Source of the DNA: Methanohalophilus mahii DSM 5219
GTDB taxonomy: Archaea > Halobacteriota > Methanosarcinia > Methanosarcinales > Methanosarcinaceae
Assembly: GCF_000025865.1 (NCBI RefSeq)
Contig: NC_014002.1
Span: 372,001-436,000, forward strand
Reading direction: 5' to 3'
Length of the DNA stretch: 64,000 nucleotides
Made by a program: the position numbers and the translations under genes. Below are positions 27,872-38,858 of the stretch, piece after piece; position 1 is the first letter of the stretch, and the number at the start of each line of letters is the position of its first letter. The notes below the pieces were generated by a model. The model saw only the letters and a list, made by a program, of their open reading frames with translations. It did no database searches and was not told the DNA's origin.

Positions 27872-29065
27872 TCACTTCCTCAGTTCCTCTGGTGTCATAG
27901 GTGACATTGCCCTGAGTCTTTTGATAATCGGTTCTATTATCTGGAGAACGTAATCCACATCATCTTCCGTATTCTCCTTACCCAGGGTCAGGCGTAGGGA
28001 TCCGTGTGCGATTTCATGGGGGAATCCACAGGCAATGAGCACATGGGACGGTTCAAGGGAAGCCGAGGTGCAGGCACTGCCGGTAGAAGCTGCAATAGAG
28101 AACGAATTCAGCATCAACAGGATGGATTCCCCTTCTATGTACTCAAAGATCACGTTCACATTGTTGGGCAGGCGTTTTTCGGGATGGCCTGCAAGGTGGG
28201 TGGCCGGAATCTGCAGAAGGCCTTCTAACAACCGTGTTCTCAGCTTTTTCATGTGAGCGGCATGTTCTTCCAGTTGAGATATTGCCTGTTCGATAGCTGC
28301 GCCCATTCCCACAATACCGGGAACATTTTCTGTGCCTGCCCTTTTTTTCTTTTCCTGGGCACCCCCATGGCTATGGTTATCGATCCGGCTGCCTTTTTTG
28401 ATATACAGGGCACCTACTCCCTTTGGCCCGTAGAACTTGTGGGAAGAGAGGGAGAGTAAATCCACATTCAGGGCTTCCACATCTACAGGTATCTGGCCAA
28501 TCCCCTGCACTGCATCCGTGTGAAAATAGATACCCTTCTTCCGGGCTATCCTGCCGATCTCCGGGATTGGCTGAATTGTGCCGATTTCGTTGTTTGCCAG
28601 CATTACAGATATCAGGATGGTATCGCCCCGGATGGCTCTTTTTACATCCTCTGTTCTGACCTGTCCGTATTTGTCCACTGGTAGATAGGTTACCTCAAAT
28701 CCCTGTTTTTCCAGCCACTGGCATGTATGCAGGACTGCATGATGTTCAATGGCGGAAGTGATTATATGGTTGCCCCGTTTCCTGTTGGCAAATGCAACGC
28801 CCTTAATAGCCCAGTTATCGGATTCGGTCCCCCCACTTGTGAAATATATCTCTTCGGTGTCCGCATTGATGGCATCGGCTACCTGCTGACGGGCTTTATC
28901 GAGCGCTTCTCTGGATATGTGGGCGATGTTGTAAGGTGAGGAGGGATTGCCAAAATTCTCGGTGAAATACGGCAACATTGTCTCTAAAACCACTGGATCC
29001 GTAAAGGTGGTGGCTGCATGGTCCAGATAGACGGTATTGCCTGTATTCTTATTATTGTTTTTCAT
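27872..29065 (-). CDS. iscS: Cysteine desulfurase IscS/NifS
   Basis: The 397-residue PLP enzyme releases sulfur from cysteine for cluster assembly. It has the YLDHAATT opening, the PLP-lysine region SSHKFYGPKGVGALY and the active-site Cys loop STGSACTSASLEPSHV. The start MKNNNKNTG at 29065 is chosen because GGAGAC lies 5-6 bases upstream; an upstream ATG at 29131 would fall in the operator. A 14-bp palindrome at 29127-29140 sits over the predicted transcription start. Confidence 0.96.
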   Translation of the reverse strand: MKNNNKNTGNTVYLDHAATTFTDPVVLETMLPYFTENFGNPSSPYNIAHISREALDKARQQVADAINADTEEIYFTSGGTESDNWAIKGVAFANRKRGNHIITSAIEHHAVLHTCQWLEKQGFEVTYLPVDKYGQVRTEDVKRAIRGDTILISVMLANNEIGTIQPIPEIGRIARKKGIYFHTDAVQGIGQIPVDVEALNVDLLSLSSHKFYGPKGVGALYIKKGSRIDNHSHGGAQEKKKRAGTENVPGIVGMGAAIEQAISQLEEHAAHMKKLRTRLLEGLLQIPATHLAGHPEKRLPNNVNVIFEYIEGESILLMLNSFSIAASTGSACTSASLEPSHVLIACGFPHEIAHGSLRLTLGKENTEDDVDYVLQIIEPIIKRLRAMSPMTPEELRK

Positions 29066-29126
29066 TTTTGTCTCCGTTACTTCTCCTGTCTTCGTTATCA
29101 GTTTTCCTGTGTCATAATATATTTGT

Positions 29127-29140
29127 TTCACAATTGTGAA
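29127..29140. promoter_or_regulatory. Palindromic operator 1, upstream of iscS
   Basis: TTCACAATTGTGAA is a perfect 14-bp palindrome. On the minus strand a TATA-like AGTATATG lies at about 29155-29165, so the palindrome overlaps the predicted start of the iscS operon, as a repressor site would. Three related sites lie within 560 bp. Confidence 0.65.
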
Positions 29141-29230
29141 TGGGTTTTAAATGTTCATATACTTTAACTTTTCGTGTACGACTCTCCTTTCTATTGGAAT
29201 ATCCCGATTTTGCACTTTGGATTTAATTCA

Positions 29231-29244
29231 TTCACAATAGTGAT
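29231..29244. promoter_or_regulatory. Palindromic operator 2, upstream of the HTH gene
   Basis: TTCACAATAGTGAT matches the operator consensus TTCACWATTGTGAA at 12 of 14 positions. It lies between a weak TATA-like ATTTAATT (about 29220-29227) and the HTH gene start, consistent with autoregulation. Confidence 0.55.
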
Positions 29245-29271
29245 ATACCTGTAGGTTAATATCAATAGAAA

Positions 29272-29607
29272 ATGAAGCGTGAGAATATGAAAATTGAAAC
29301 TCCGTGTCAGGTTGTGGTGTGGGATGTCCTGCCCGCCATAAGGGCCGCCCTTGCAAAAGAATTGGTGGATAATGGTGTAACCCAACAGGAAGTGGCCAGG
29401 CTTTTCGGGATGGCGCCGTCAGCGGTTTCCCAGTACCTTACCAAAAAAAGGGGGTACAGGATTGAATTTGATGACAACATAAAAGTTTCCATTGCAAATC
29501 TTGCGGCCGATATCCAGAATGGTAAAGTAGATGATCTGTCGCACAGATTTTGCGACATCTGCCGCCAGCTGAGGGCGGATGACGCCTGTCCTGCTGGTGA
29601 AGACTGA
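29272..29607 (+). CDS. HTH transcriptional regulator with four cysteines (candidate Fe-S-sensing repressor)
   Basis: The 111-residue protein has a helix-turn-helix at about 37-58 (TQQEVARLFGMAPSAVSQYL), as in Xre-like regulators. Four cysteines lie at C12, C94, C97 and C106, and could bind an Fe-S cluster or zinc. It is divergent from iscS and upstream of tRNA-Cys/SepCysS, and 14-bp palindromes mark all three promoters. This context makes it the likely controller of cysteine and Fe-S supply, comparable in role to bacterial IscR but unrelated in fold family. An internal ATG at 29287 (with GTGAG upstream) is an alternative start. The regulator-operator link is inference. Confidence 0.85.
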   Translation: MKRENMKIETPCQVVVWDVLPAIRAALAKELVDNGVTQQEVARLFGMAPSAVSQYLTKKRGYRIEFDDNIKVSIANLAADIQNGKVDDLSHRFCDICRQLRADDACPAGED

Positions 29608-29635
29608 TTTTCCATCTTTTTTCTGTTTCTCCAGA

Positions 29636-29647
29636 ACTTATATATAC
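29636..29647 (+). promoter_or_regulatory. TATA box of the tRNA-Cys / SepCysS unit
   Basis: ACTTATATATAC predicts transcription from about 29668, which falls inside the first of the two tandem palindromes and 37 bases before the mature tRNA-Cys. Confidence 0.55.
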
Positions 29648-29659
29648 AAGAACCAACAA

Positions 29660-29687
29660 TTCACAATTGTTAATTCACTATTGTGAA
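29660..29687. promoter_or_regulatory. Tandem palindromic operators 3 and 4, upstream of tRNA-Cys
   Basis: Two 14-bp sites are joined head to tail without a gap: TTCACAATTGTTAA (29660-29673) and TTCACTATTGTGAA (29674-29687). Together they cover the predicted transcription start of the tRNA-Cys/SepCysS unit. The doubled site would allow tighter or cooperative control than at iscS. Confidence 0.65.
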
Positions 29688-29704
29688 TCAAGGTGAAACG
29701 TATC

Positions 29705-29775
29705 GGCCGGGTGGCAGAGCGGTTATGCAACCGACTGCAGATCGGTGTAGGTGAGTTCGACTCTCACCCCGGCCT
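29705..29775 (+). tRNA. tRNA-Cys (GCA)
   Basis: The cloverleaf is complete: acceptor GGCCGGG/CCCGGCC (7 pairs), anticodon stem CCGAC.. with loop CTGCAGA giving anticodon GCA, T-stem GTGAG/CTCAC with loop TTCGACT, and discriminator U73, a Cys identity base. CCA is not encoded. The tRNA ends 15 bases before the SepCysS start codon, so tRNA and the enzyme that completes its charging (Sep-tRNA to Cys-tRNA) appear to share one transcript. Confidence 0.95.
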
Positions 29776-29789
29776 TTAGGAGGATGAAA

Positions 29790-31169
29790 ATGAAAGGTGC
29801 CAAAGACCATTTGATAGGGAAGACCTTTGAGGCCCTTTTTGAGCTGGAGGATATGCGTGAGGTCATCCGCCGTTCTCTTCCCACCGGAATGTCGGCCACG
29901 GAAGAGACAGCATTTATGGAATCTACTGCTAACCTTAAATCGGTGATCGAAGACCTCGAAAAAGGCACTTCTGAAAATCAGACCAATTTCCCCCAAATCG
30001 TTGATCGCATAGGATTGCGATACCGGGAAGAAGGAAGCATAAATATTCAGCCCATCCAGGCTGCAGGCAGACTTACACCTGAAGCCAGAAAGGCTCTCAT
30101 CTCCTACGGGGATGGATATTCCACCTGTGATTCATGCCGCAAGCCTTTTCGTCTTGACAAAATTAGTCGCCCTCCGATTGCTGATTTCCATGAAGAACTG
30201 GCAGGTTTTGTGAATATGGATACTGCCCGGGTGGTTCCGGGGGCAAGGAGAGGTTTCCAGGCAGTTACATCGTCTCTTGTGGGAAAAGGGGATTCAGTAA
30301 TTGTTTCATCTCTTGCTCATTATACTGAATTCCTGGCAGTTGAGGCTGCAGGAGGCAAGGTCAGGGAAATACCACTGGATCATGGCAACAAAGTGGACAT
30401 TGATTCAATGGCTGAAAAGATAGAGGATGTTATCAGGGAGGACGGGAAACCTCCATCCCTGATGATGATGGACCACTATGACTACCAGTACGCAAATCAG
30501 CACGATATCAGGTCCATAGCCAAAGTTGCACATGATTATGATATACCTGTGCTCTATAACGGTGCATACACTGTGGGTGTGATGCCCGTTGATGCCAAGA
30601 AACTGGGTGCAGATTTTGTAGTTGGTTCCGGTCACAAAAGTATGGCTTCTCCTGCCCCTTCTGGAATACTGGCCACCACTGATGAATATTCGGACCTTGT
30701 CTTCCGCACAACCAGGATGAAAGGGGATGTCACGGGCCGCAAATTCGGTATCAAGGAAGTGGAGATGATGGGATGTACTCTTATGGGAGGCACCTTGCTT
30801 GCTATGATGGCATCATTTCCACATGTTAAAGAGCGTACGCAAAACTGGGATGAAGAGGTCCGCAATTCCAACCGCTTCATTGAAGAATTTTTGAAAATAG
30901 AAGGCAATAAGGTACTTTCAGAGTATCCGCGAAGGCATACACTGACAAAAGTGGATACAACACATACCTTCGATAAAGTGGCAAAGGAGCACAAACGCCG
31001 TGGATTTTTCCTGAGTGATGAACTATCCAAACTCGGGATTGTCGGCATGTTCCCGGGTGCTACCAGGGCATGGAAACTGAACACCTATGGCCTTAGCAGG
31101 GAAAAGATAGACTATCTTTCAGATGCATTTAAGGAAATAGCAGTAAAATATAACCTTAATGTCGATTGA
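29790..31169 (+). CDS. O-phospho-L-seryl-tRNA:Cys-tRNA synthase (SepCysS)
   Basis: SepCysS is a PLP enzyme that turns phosphoseryl-tRNA(Cys) into cysteinyl-tRNA(Cys) with a sulfur donor, the methanogen route to cysteine. The 459-residue protein has the STCDSCRKPF segment with active-site cysteines near 110-113 and the PLP-lysine region GSGHKSMASPAPSG. The start at 29790 leaves 6 bases after GGAGG; the ATG at 29784 touches the ribosome site. Upstream lie tRNA-Cys and tandem operators, downstream metY (10-base gap). SepRS is not in the window. Confidence 0.93.
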   Translation: MKGAKDHLIGKTFEALFELEDMREVIRRSLPTGMSATEETAFMESTANLKSVIEDLEKGTSENQTNFPQIVDRIGLRYREEGSINIQPIQAAGRLTPEARKALISYGDGYSTCDSCRKPFRLDKISRPPIADFHEELAGFVNMDTARVVPGARRGFQAVTSSLVGKGDSVIVSSLAHYTEFLAVEAAGGKVREIPLDHGNKVDIDSMAEKIEDVIREDGKPPSLMMMDHYDYQYANQHDIRSIAKVAHDYDIPVLYNGAYTVGVMPVDAKKLGADFVVGSGHKSMASPAPSGILATTDEYSDLVFRTTRMKGDVTGRKFGIKEVEMMGCTLMGGTLLAMMASFPHVKERTQNWDEEVRNSNRFIEEFLKIEGNKVLSEYPRRHTLTKVDTTHTFDKVAKEHKRRGFFLSDELSKLGIVGMFPGATRAWKLNTYGLSREKIDYLSDAFKEIAVKYNLNVD

Positions 31170-31176
31170 GGTGTAA

Positions 31177-33932
<2,756 letters not shown>

Positions 33933-33956
33933 GACGGGTGCTGTGATTTATGGCAG

Positions 33957-35012
33957 TTACTCTGTCCCTTTCTTTTCCTTTGTATTCGCAGGCTTTTTGA
34001 ATTTATTTTTATACCACATTTTCCTGCGATAATAGTTCAGGGGATGATTAATTTTTTTGCAAAGTTCATCGGCTCCATGACAATTACCATAGGTTTTCAT
34101 GGTGCTGCATGAGGGGGGAGTATATTTTGTACCAGAGGAACCGGCAATATGTTCAATCTGGTATCGTGTTTTTTCTTCATCAAAATCCGGGGATACATTG
34201 AACATGTTGATTATATCATCTATTGTCATGCCGATACCTGTCAAAAAGGAAGTCATTGCAAACCTCATTGAATGGGCAAGGTTTACCCCTGTACGAACAT
34301 TATTGATAGCATAATTGATACAGGGGGGGAACAGTTTACTGTCTACCTCTCCCATCTGGCCATTTTCAACATCGCCTTTCTTTTGCTGGAGTATTTCCTT
34401 CAATCTTGACAGTGCACCTGAACAATCGGTGCAGGTCTTTTCGGGAACTTTGAGGGGGAGGCTTTCGTGAATACTTTTTTTTATTGCTTCCTGCAGCAAT
34501 CGGGCAAAATCTTTTCTTTCAACAAAAACGTTGCCATGTACCATTCTCTGGTTTATCAGTTTCCACTCAATTGCTTTGAGGGTTGTGGAATATTTCAAAA
34601 AATCTGCAAAATGCAAATGGAAACCTCTTTCATGCTGTTTTGCATGGATTCCGAATTCTTCTCCTATTTCCCTGAGAAAAAAATCTTCTCTCTCTAACAG
34701 CAGGGAATATGCAGCTTCGGCCTCAGCATGAGAATATTTGCGGTTAAGGTAGGGGTCATTCAGGCAGGATACGAGTATTTTTGCATAAGGGTAGGAAAGA
34801 AGTTCTGTGAGTACCCGTCCTTCATCTGTATTTGTGAGAGAAGGTTTACGGATGCCTGAGGTCAGGGACTGGATTAATCTTTCTTCACCCCTGAGCCTGG
34901 CTGATTGGAACGCCCTTGAATTTATAAGGCGATCCAGCTCAAAATCCAGTTCTCCGACATATTGCGAAGCGGCGGATGTAAAGGGGTACAGCGCAAGTTC
35001 TGCCCTTTCCAT
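33957..35012 (-). CDS. priL: DNA primase large subunit PriL
   Basis: The 351-residue protein matches archaeal PriL: the N-terminal helical region (AELALYPFTSAASQYV) and the C-terminal [4Fe-4S] domain with conserved cysteines in LFPPCINYA, YTPPSCSTM and YGNCHG. PriL with PriS makes RNA primers for replication. It begins 3 bases after the PCNA stop, in a run of nudix-tfs-pcna-priL, an archaeal replication/transcription grouping. The Fe-S cluster ligands are intact. Confidence 0.93.
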   Translation of the reverse strand: MERAELALYPFTSAASQYVGELDFELDRLINSRAFQSARLRGEERLIQSLTSGIRKPSLTNTDEGRVLTELLSYPYAKILVSCLNDPYLNRKYSHAEAEAAYSLLLEREDFFLREIGEEFGIHAKQHERGFHLHFADFLKYSTTLKAIEWKLINQRMVHGNVFVERKDFARLLQEAIKKSIHESLPLKVPEKTCTDCSGALSRLKEILQQKKGDVENGQMGEVDSKLFPPCINYAINNVRTGVNLAHSMRFAMTSFLTGIGMTIDDIINMFNVSPDFDEEKTRYQIEHIAGSSGTKYTPPSCSTMKTYGNCHGADELCKKINHPLNYYRRKMWYKNKFKKPANTKEKKGTE

Positions 35013-35015
35013 AAT

Positions 35016-35753
35016 TTACTCTGACTCTATTCTGGGGGCCAGCAGGTATCCAACCTTGCCCCTTCCACCTGCAATTTCAAAATTGATCTTGATAGGGAAA
35101 TCATTTCCTATCTGGAGGGTTACCTCATTGGATTTAGAGGCAGGTTTCACGATGTCAGAAAGATAATCTAGGGAAAACAATGATCGTGCAGGTCCCGGTG
35201 TGATGCTTATCAGTTCATCACGGGGCATTTCCTGACGCATACGTTCTGTATCGCCTTCTGCTTCCAGGAAGAAAGTTTCTCCTTCAACTCCCATTGACAT
35301 ATGGTCACTTATTTTCTCGGCTGCTTTTACGGTCCTGCTGAATCCTTTACCGTTAATAACGATCTCTGCAGGCAGTTCGAGCTGGGGGATCCTGGGTTCT
35401 GCACGGATTGTAGACGGGTCAAGCAATGTAAGTGTATATGATATCCCGCCAATGCTTATGGAGAGTTTCCTTGAATCCTCTTCCAGTTTCATCTTCACTT
35501 TGTCCGTTTTTTCTGCGACACCCAATATGTCCAGAACTCTTGTAAGGTCCAATCCAATTTCGCTTTCCTCTGCCTTGTATTCATCAAAGGCATCAGCCTG
35601 AAGTTCAAAGCTGACCATGGCAACGTTGGCCGGGTCCACAGCTTTCACGCCTATACCTTCGGGTGAGATGTGTACTCGGGCTTCGTCAACCAATACAGAT
35701 AATGATTCAATGGAATCTTTCAGAAGTGATGCATCAATTGTTGCCTCTAACAT
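35016..35753 (-). CDS. pcn: DNA polymerase sliding clamp PCNA
   Basis: The 245-residue clamp shows the two-lobed PCNA fold: the N-terminal MLEATIDASLLKDSIESLS, the interdomain linker (ISIGGISYTLTLLDPS) and the C-terminal FPIKINFEIAGGRGKVGYLLAPRI. It forms a homotrimer ring that tethers polymerases and binds PIP boxes like those at the ends of DinB (1-69) and RfcL in this same window. Confidence 0.97.
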   Translation of the reverse strand: MLEATIDASLLKDSIESLSVLVDEARVHISPEGIGVKAVDPANVAMVSFELQADAFDEYKAEESEIGLDLTRVLDILGVAEKTDKVKMKLEEDSRKLSISIGGISYTLTLLDPSTIRAEPRIPQLELPAEIVINGKGFSRTVKAAEKISDHMSMGVEGETFFLEAEGDTERMRQEMPRDELISITPGPARSLFSLDYLSDIVKPASKSNEVTLQIGNDFPIKINFEIAGGRGKVGYLLAPRIESE

Positions 35754-35836
35754 TTTGTCGCTCCGCCTGATTATTTTAAAATCTGAAAATCATTATACGC
35801 GACAGGTTATATAAGTTTTTATTTTGTCGGAGGATA

Positions 35837-36151
35837 TCAGTCATATTCTCTCCAGGTGTAACTGCATTTTGTACACTTAAAGAACCTCGTCTCTGATTCA
35901 TCTGCTGAACGTAGCTGTCGCATCCACCAGTATGCTTTATTATTTCCGCATTCTGGACACTGGGCAAGTGTTGTAGGTAACCCTTCATCGACATTTTCCT
36001 CAAGCACTGTAACCTCACGTTCATCACGTTTGGTTTTCGAAACCATGGTTTCTGCGCCTTCTTCCCTGCTTTTCTCATATCCACATTTGCGACACTTAAG
36101 GTCCCCGTCGCTGGGAAACATCATACTCTTACATTTTGGACAAAATTCCAT
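35837..36151 (-). CDS. tfs: Transcription factor S (TFS, RNA cleavage factor)
   Basis: TFS stimulates RNA polymerase to cleave backtracked transcripts. The 104-residue protein has an N-terminal zinc ribbon (FCPKCKSMMFPSDG...CRKCGYEKSR) and the C-terminal TFIIS-type ribbon (CPECGNNKAYWW...RSADESET, FFKCTKCSYTW) with the catalytic Asp-Glu pair in SADE. The ATG at 36151 gives the usual 104-residue length and follows GGAG; the reading frame upstream is inside the nudix gene, which it overlaps by 23 bases. Confidence 0.95.
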   Translation of the reverse strand: MEFCPKCKSMMFPSDGDLKCRKCGYEKSREEGAETMVSKTKRDEREVTVLEENVDEGLPTTLAQCPECGNNKAYWWMRQLRSADESETRFFKCTKCSYTWREYD

Positions 36152-36545
36152 CAATATCATCTCCTGCATCATTTATGATCCGCTGGTGGTCAAAAGCGAG
36201 TTCTGGCAGATTGCCGGGATCAAAACATCCAACTTCTGCAGCATCGGTATCTGCCCGGGGTTCGCCTTTGCCTACTGCCAGGTAGGCCACGGATACTGTG
36301 TGACCCCTCGGATCACGGGAAGGCTCTGAATATACACCAACCAATTTGAGTATTTCGATTAGAAGCCCTGTTTCTTCCATTACTTCTCTCTTTACCGCTT
36401 CTTCTGTGGTTTCGCCAATCTCTACAAAACCACCGGGCAGGGCAAACGATCCCCTGTAAGGTTCATTTTTCCTTCTTATAAGTACTATCTTCCCGTTTAA
36501 TATGATTACGCCATCGACTGTTAGTAGGGGAGTTTTTGGTCTCAT
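36129..36545 (-). CDS. Nudix hydrolase (ADP-ribose pyrophosphatase-like)
   Basis: The 138-residue protein contains the Nudix box GGFVEIGETTEEAVKREV followed by MEETGLL (about residues 38-62), complete with all catalytic Glu residues. Such enzymes remove nucleoside diphosphate derivatives; ADP-ribose or NTPs are the usual candidates. It is the first gene of a nudix-tfs-pcna-priL run, divergent from artA. Specific substrate cannot be read from the sequence. Confidence 0.9.
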   Translation of the reverse strand: MRPKTPLLTVDGVIILNGKIVLIRRKNEPYRGSFALPGGFVEIGETTEEAVKREVMEETGLLIEILKLVGVYSEPSRDPRGHTVSVAYLAVGKGEPRADTDAAEVGCFDPGNLPELAFDHQRIINDAGDDIDGILSKM

Positions 36546-36608
36546 TCTGACAAAACCTTAATAGGATAGATACTATATTAATATTGGATACTTATAGGTG
36601 CTTCCAAA

Positions 36609-37430
36609 ATGACAGACTACATTTTATTGATAGCAATAGGATTAATGATTCTTTCAGCTATCCTTCCTGGTAAATTATCCTATCGTAAACTGATAGGCGC
36701 TTTTGGATGGATTTCTTTTGGTGCGCACTGGGCTTACCAGCCAATCCATTACATGGGAATTAACGATTATTTTAATGTATTCCTTACAATAATGATTGCC
36801 TGCTTCTGTCTTATGATGGCCTATTCTATGATAGATGAATATAGGACAGGAATACTGCCTGTTACGAACCTGGATATCACCTCAATGGTGACCAGCGCTA
36901 CTGCAATAGGTTCGCTTTTTTACTTCCCGTTTGCCCAGTTACCTTCACTTAATTACTGGATTATTGCTACTGTTACAGATAACATCACCTGGCTTCTTGG
37001 TGTTCTGGGCTATCAAGTTACTCAGGATGCCTGGAACCTGATCTCCTACAACGGCTATACAGTGGAGATTATCCTTGCCTGCACTGCCATTGAAAGTATT
37101 GCCCTCTTTAGCGGCCTGATCGTTTCTGTCAGGGCACCTGCTTTTAAGTTGTTCCAGGCATTTATAGTTTCAGTACCGGTTATATATATACTGAATATTT
37201 TTCGCGATGTTTTTGTTATTATAGCTTATGGGGAGCAATGGTTTGGTGCGGAAAGTTTTGAGATTGCCCACCATATGATTGCCAAGATGGGGTCGGCTTT
37301 AGCTCTATTTGTAATCGGCTATGCTGTTTTGAAGATTCTTCCCCAGCTCTTCGATCTGATTGATGGGCTTGTGTCCCTTTCAAGGTTCAGGTTAAAGGGA
37401 ATTATTGATAAAATTGCAGGAAACAGGTAA
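36609..37430 (+). CDS. artA: Archaeosortase A
   Basis: The 273-residue integral membrane protein has about eight spans and the archaeosortase catalytic set: Cys near 158 (LACTAIESIALFSG), Arg near 199 (NIFRDVFVI) and His near 221 (AHHMIAKMG). ArtA cleaves PGF-CTERM signals of surface proteins and attaches them to archaeal lipids. The stop codon is directly followed by the psd ATG. AGGTG precedes the start. In Haloferax volcanii the phosphatidylserine genes of the same pathway are needed for ArtA-dependent anchoring, consistent with this gene order. Confidence 0.93.
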   Translation: MTDYILLIAIGLMILSAILPGKLSYRKLIGAFGWISFGAHWAYQPIHYMGINDYFNVFLTIMIACFCLMMAYSMIDEYRTGILPVTNLDITSMVTSATAIGSLFYFPFAQLPSLNYWIIATVTDNITWLLGVLGYQVTQDAWNLISYNGYTVEIILACTAIESIALFSGLIVSVRAPAFKLFQAFIVSVPVIYILNIFRDVFVIIAYGEQWFGAESFEIAHHMIAKMGSALALFVIGYAVLKILPQLFDLIDGLVSLSRFRLKGIIDKIAGNR

Positions 37431-38132
37431 ATGCTTGCAAAAGGTTCTCATAGCTGGGTCTTTACGGCCTTATTGCTCACAATTGCAATGGGATTTATGT
37501 ATGTAACTTCACGATTGCAGATATTTATCCCTCAATTTATGCTGGATATGCCTCTGCTGGGAGGAAATACTTTCTTTTTGAGCCTTTTTTCCGGCTGGCA
37601 AATATTCCTCTACTCCACTTTTGGGTTTGGGTTGCTGACAGTATTTTTTGTCGTCTTTTTCCGTGATCCTAAGCGGGATTCTACTCTCTGTAAAAGCTGT
37701 ATCCTTGCCCCTGCCGATGGTAAAATTTCGGATATCAGGGGCCGTAAGGTTTGCATTTTCATGAACATTAACAATGTTCATGTCAACCGTGCTCCTTTTT
37801 GCGGTAAAGTTTTATCTGTAAAACACTTCAAAGGAGGCTATCTGCCGGCATTTACCAAGGATTCCTCACGCAATGAGAGAACAAATATCATGCTGCAGAC
37901 ATCCGCAGGAAAAATAGAAGTAACCCAGATAGCCGGTTTCCTGGCACGCCGGATAGTTACCTATGTGGAGGAAGGGGATGATGTCCTGCAGGGAGAAAAG
38001 ATTGGAATGATACGGCTGGGTTCCCGGGTGGATGTTACTATCCCTGAAGGATTTGATATTTGTGTCAGTAAAGGGGATAAGGTATATGCAGGCGATACCA
38101 AAATAGCAAAAACCCCACATCATGAGAGGTAA
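37431..38132 (+). CDS. psd: Archaeal (archaetidylserine) decarboxylase
   Basis: The 233-residue protein is a PSD-A-type decarboxylase with two N-terminal membrane segments. The self-cleavage LGS motif near residues 197-199 (RLGSRVDVTIP) would generate the pyruvoyl cofactor. The lipid product is archaetidylethanolamine. APADGKISDIRGRKVCIFM is the family's substrate strand. It starts right at the artA stop and is 3 bases from pssA, so the three genes are one operon. Confidence 0.93.
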   Translation: MLAKGSHSWVFTALLLTIAMGFMYVTSRLQIFIPQFMLDMPLLGGNTFFLSLFSGWQIFLYSTFGFGLLTVFFVVFFRDPKRDSTLCKSCILAPADGKISDIRGRKVCIFMNINNVHVNRAPFCGKVLSVKHFKGGYLPAFTKDSSRNERTNIMLQTSAGKIEVTQIAGFLARRIVTYVEEGDDVLQGEKIGMIRLGSRVDVTIPEGFDICVSKGDKVYAGDTKIAKTPHHER

Positions 38133-38135
38133 TGG

Positions 38136-38819
38136 ATGGATATTTTCAAGGACCTTGTCCTGCCGGACATAATGACATTAACAAACGCGGTTTTCGGACT
38201 TATGGCCATCTTTGCGGCCTTCAGCGGACATATTGAGCTGGGGTTTGTTTTTGTGCTGGTTGCAGCGGTAGCTGATGGGATGGATGGTTATCTTGCACGT
38301 ACCATAAGCCAGGGTCCAATGGGGGAATACCTTGATTCCCTTGCAGACGCTGTTTCTTTCGGAGTGGCTCCCTCATGCCTGGTCTTTTTAGGTGTATCAG
38401 GTCCCCTGCGTTATGCAGCGGGTCTTTTTGCCTGCCTGTATCTGGTTTGTGGGATATTGCGGCTTGCCCGTTTCAACACAAAGAAAAAAACGATCCCGGA
38501 TTTTGAGGGATTGCCAATTACGGCTTCTGCTGTGGTTTTATCATCCTACGCCCTGCTTGCACCCCGATATATCTATACCTGGGTTATCTTTGGCCTGGTG
38601 GTGCTGTTGTGCTATCTGATGATCAGTGATCATCCTTATCCCAAACTTCGAGGTCCCAGGGCCATGGGTGCTGTATCAATACTCTTTTTCTCAACAATAC
38701 TGTCCTATTTCCTGCTTAATTCCTATATGTGGGTATTCTCCACTATCCTGTTCCTGTCCCTGATGCTGTATCTGGAATCTCCGATAATGAGGATTCCCAG
38801 GCAGTATTATGAAAAATGA
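38136..38819 (+). CDS. pssA: CDP-archaeol (CDP-alcohol) serine phosphatidyltransferase
   Basis: The 227-residue membrane protein has the CDP-alcohol phosphotransferase motif DG...AR...G...D...D (DGMDGYLARTISQG then PMGEYLDSLAD, about residues 46-72) and about six membrane spans. PssA makes archaetidylserine from CDP-archaeol and serine, the substrate of the preceding decarboxylase. Its end converges on clpB. Confidence 0.93.
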   Translation: MDIFKDLVLPDIMTLTNAVFGLMAIFAAFSGHIELGFVFVLVAAVADGMDGYLARTISQGPMGEYLDSLADAVSFGVAPSCLVFLGVSGPLRYAAGLFACLYLVCGILRLARFNTKKKTIPDFEGLPITASAVVLSSYALLAPRYIYTWVIFGLVVLLCYLMISDHPYPKLRGPRAMGAVSILFFSTILSYFLLNSYMWVFSTILFLSLMLYLESPIMRIPRQYYEK

Positions 38820-38858
38820 ATTAAAGTGGTTTAATTAATTAAAAAAAGAAAAAGGAGA

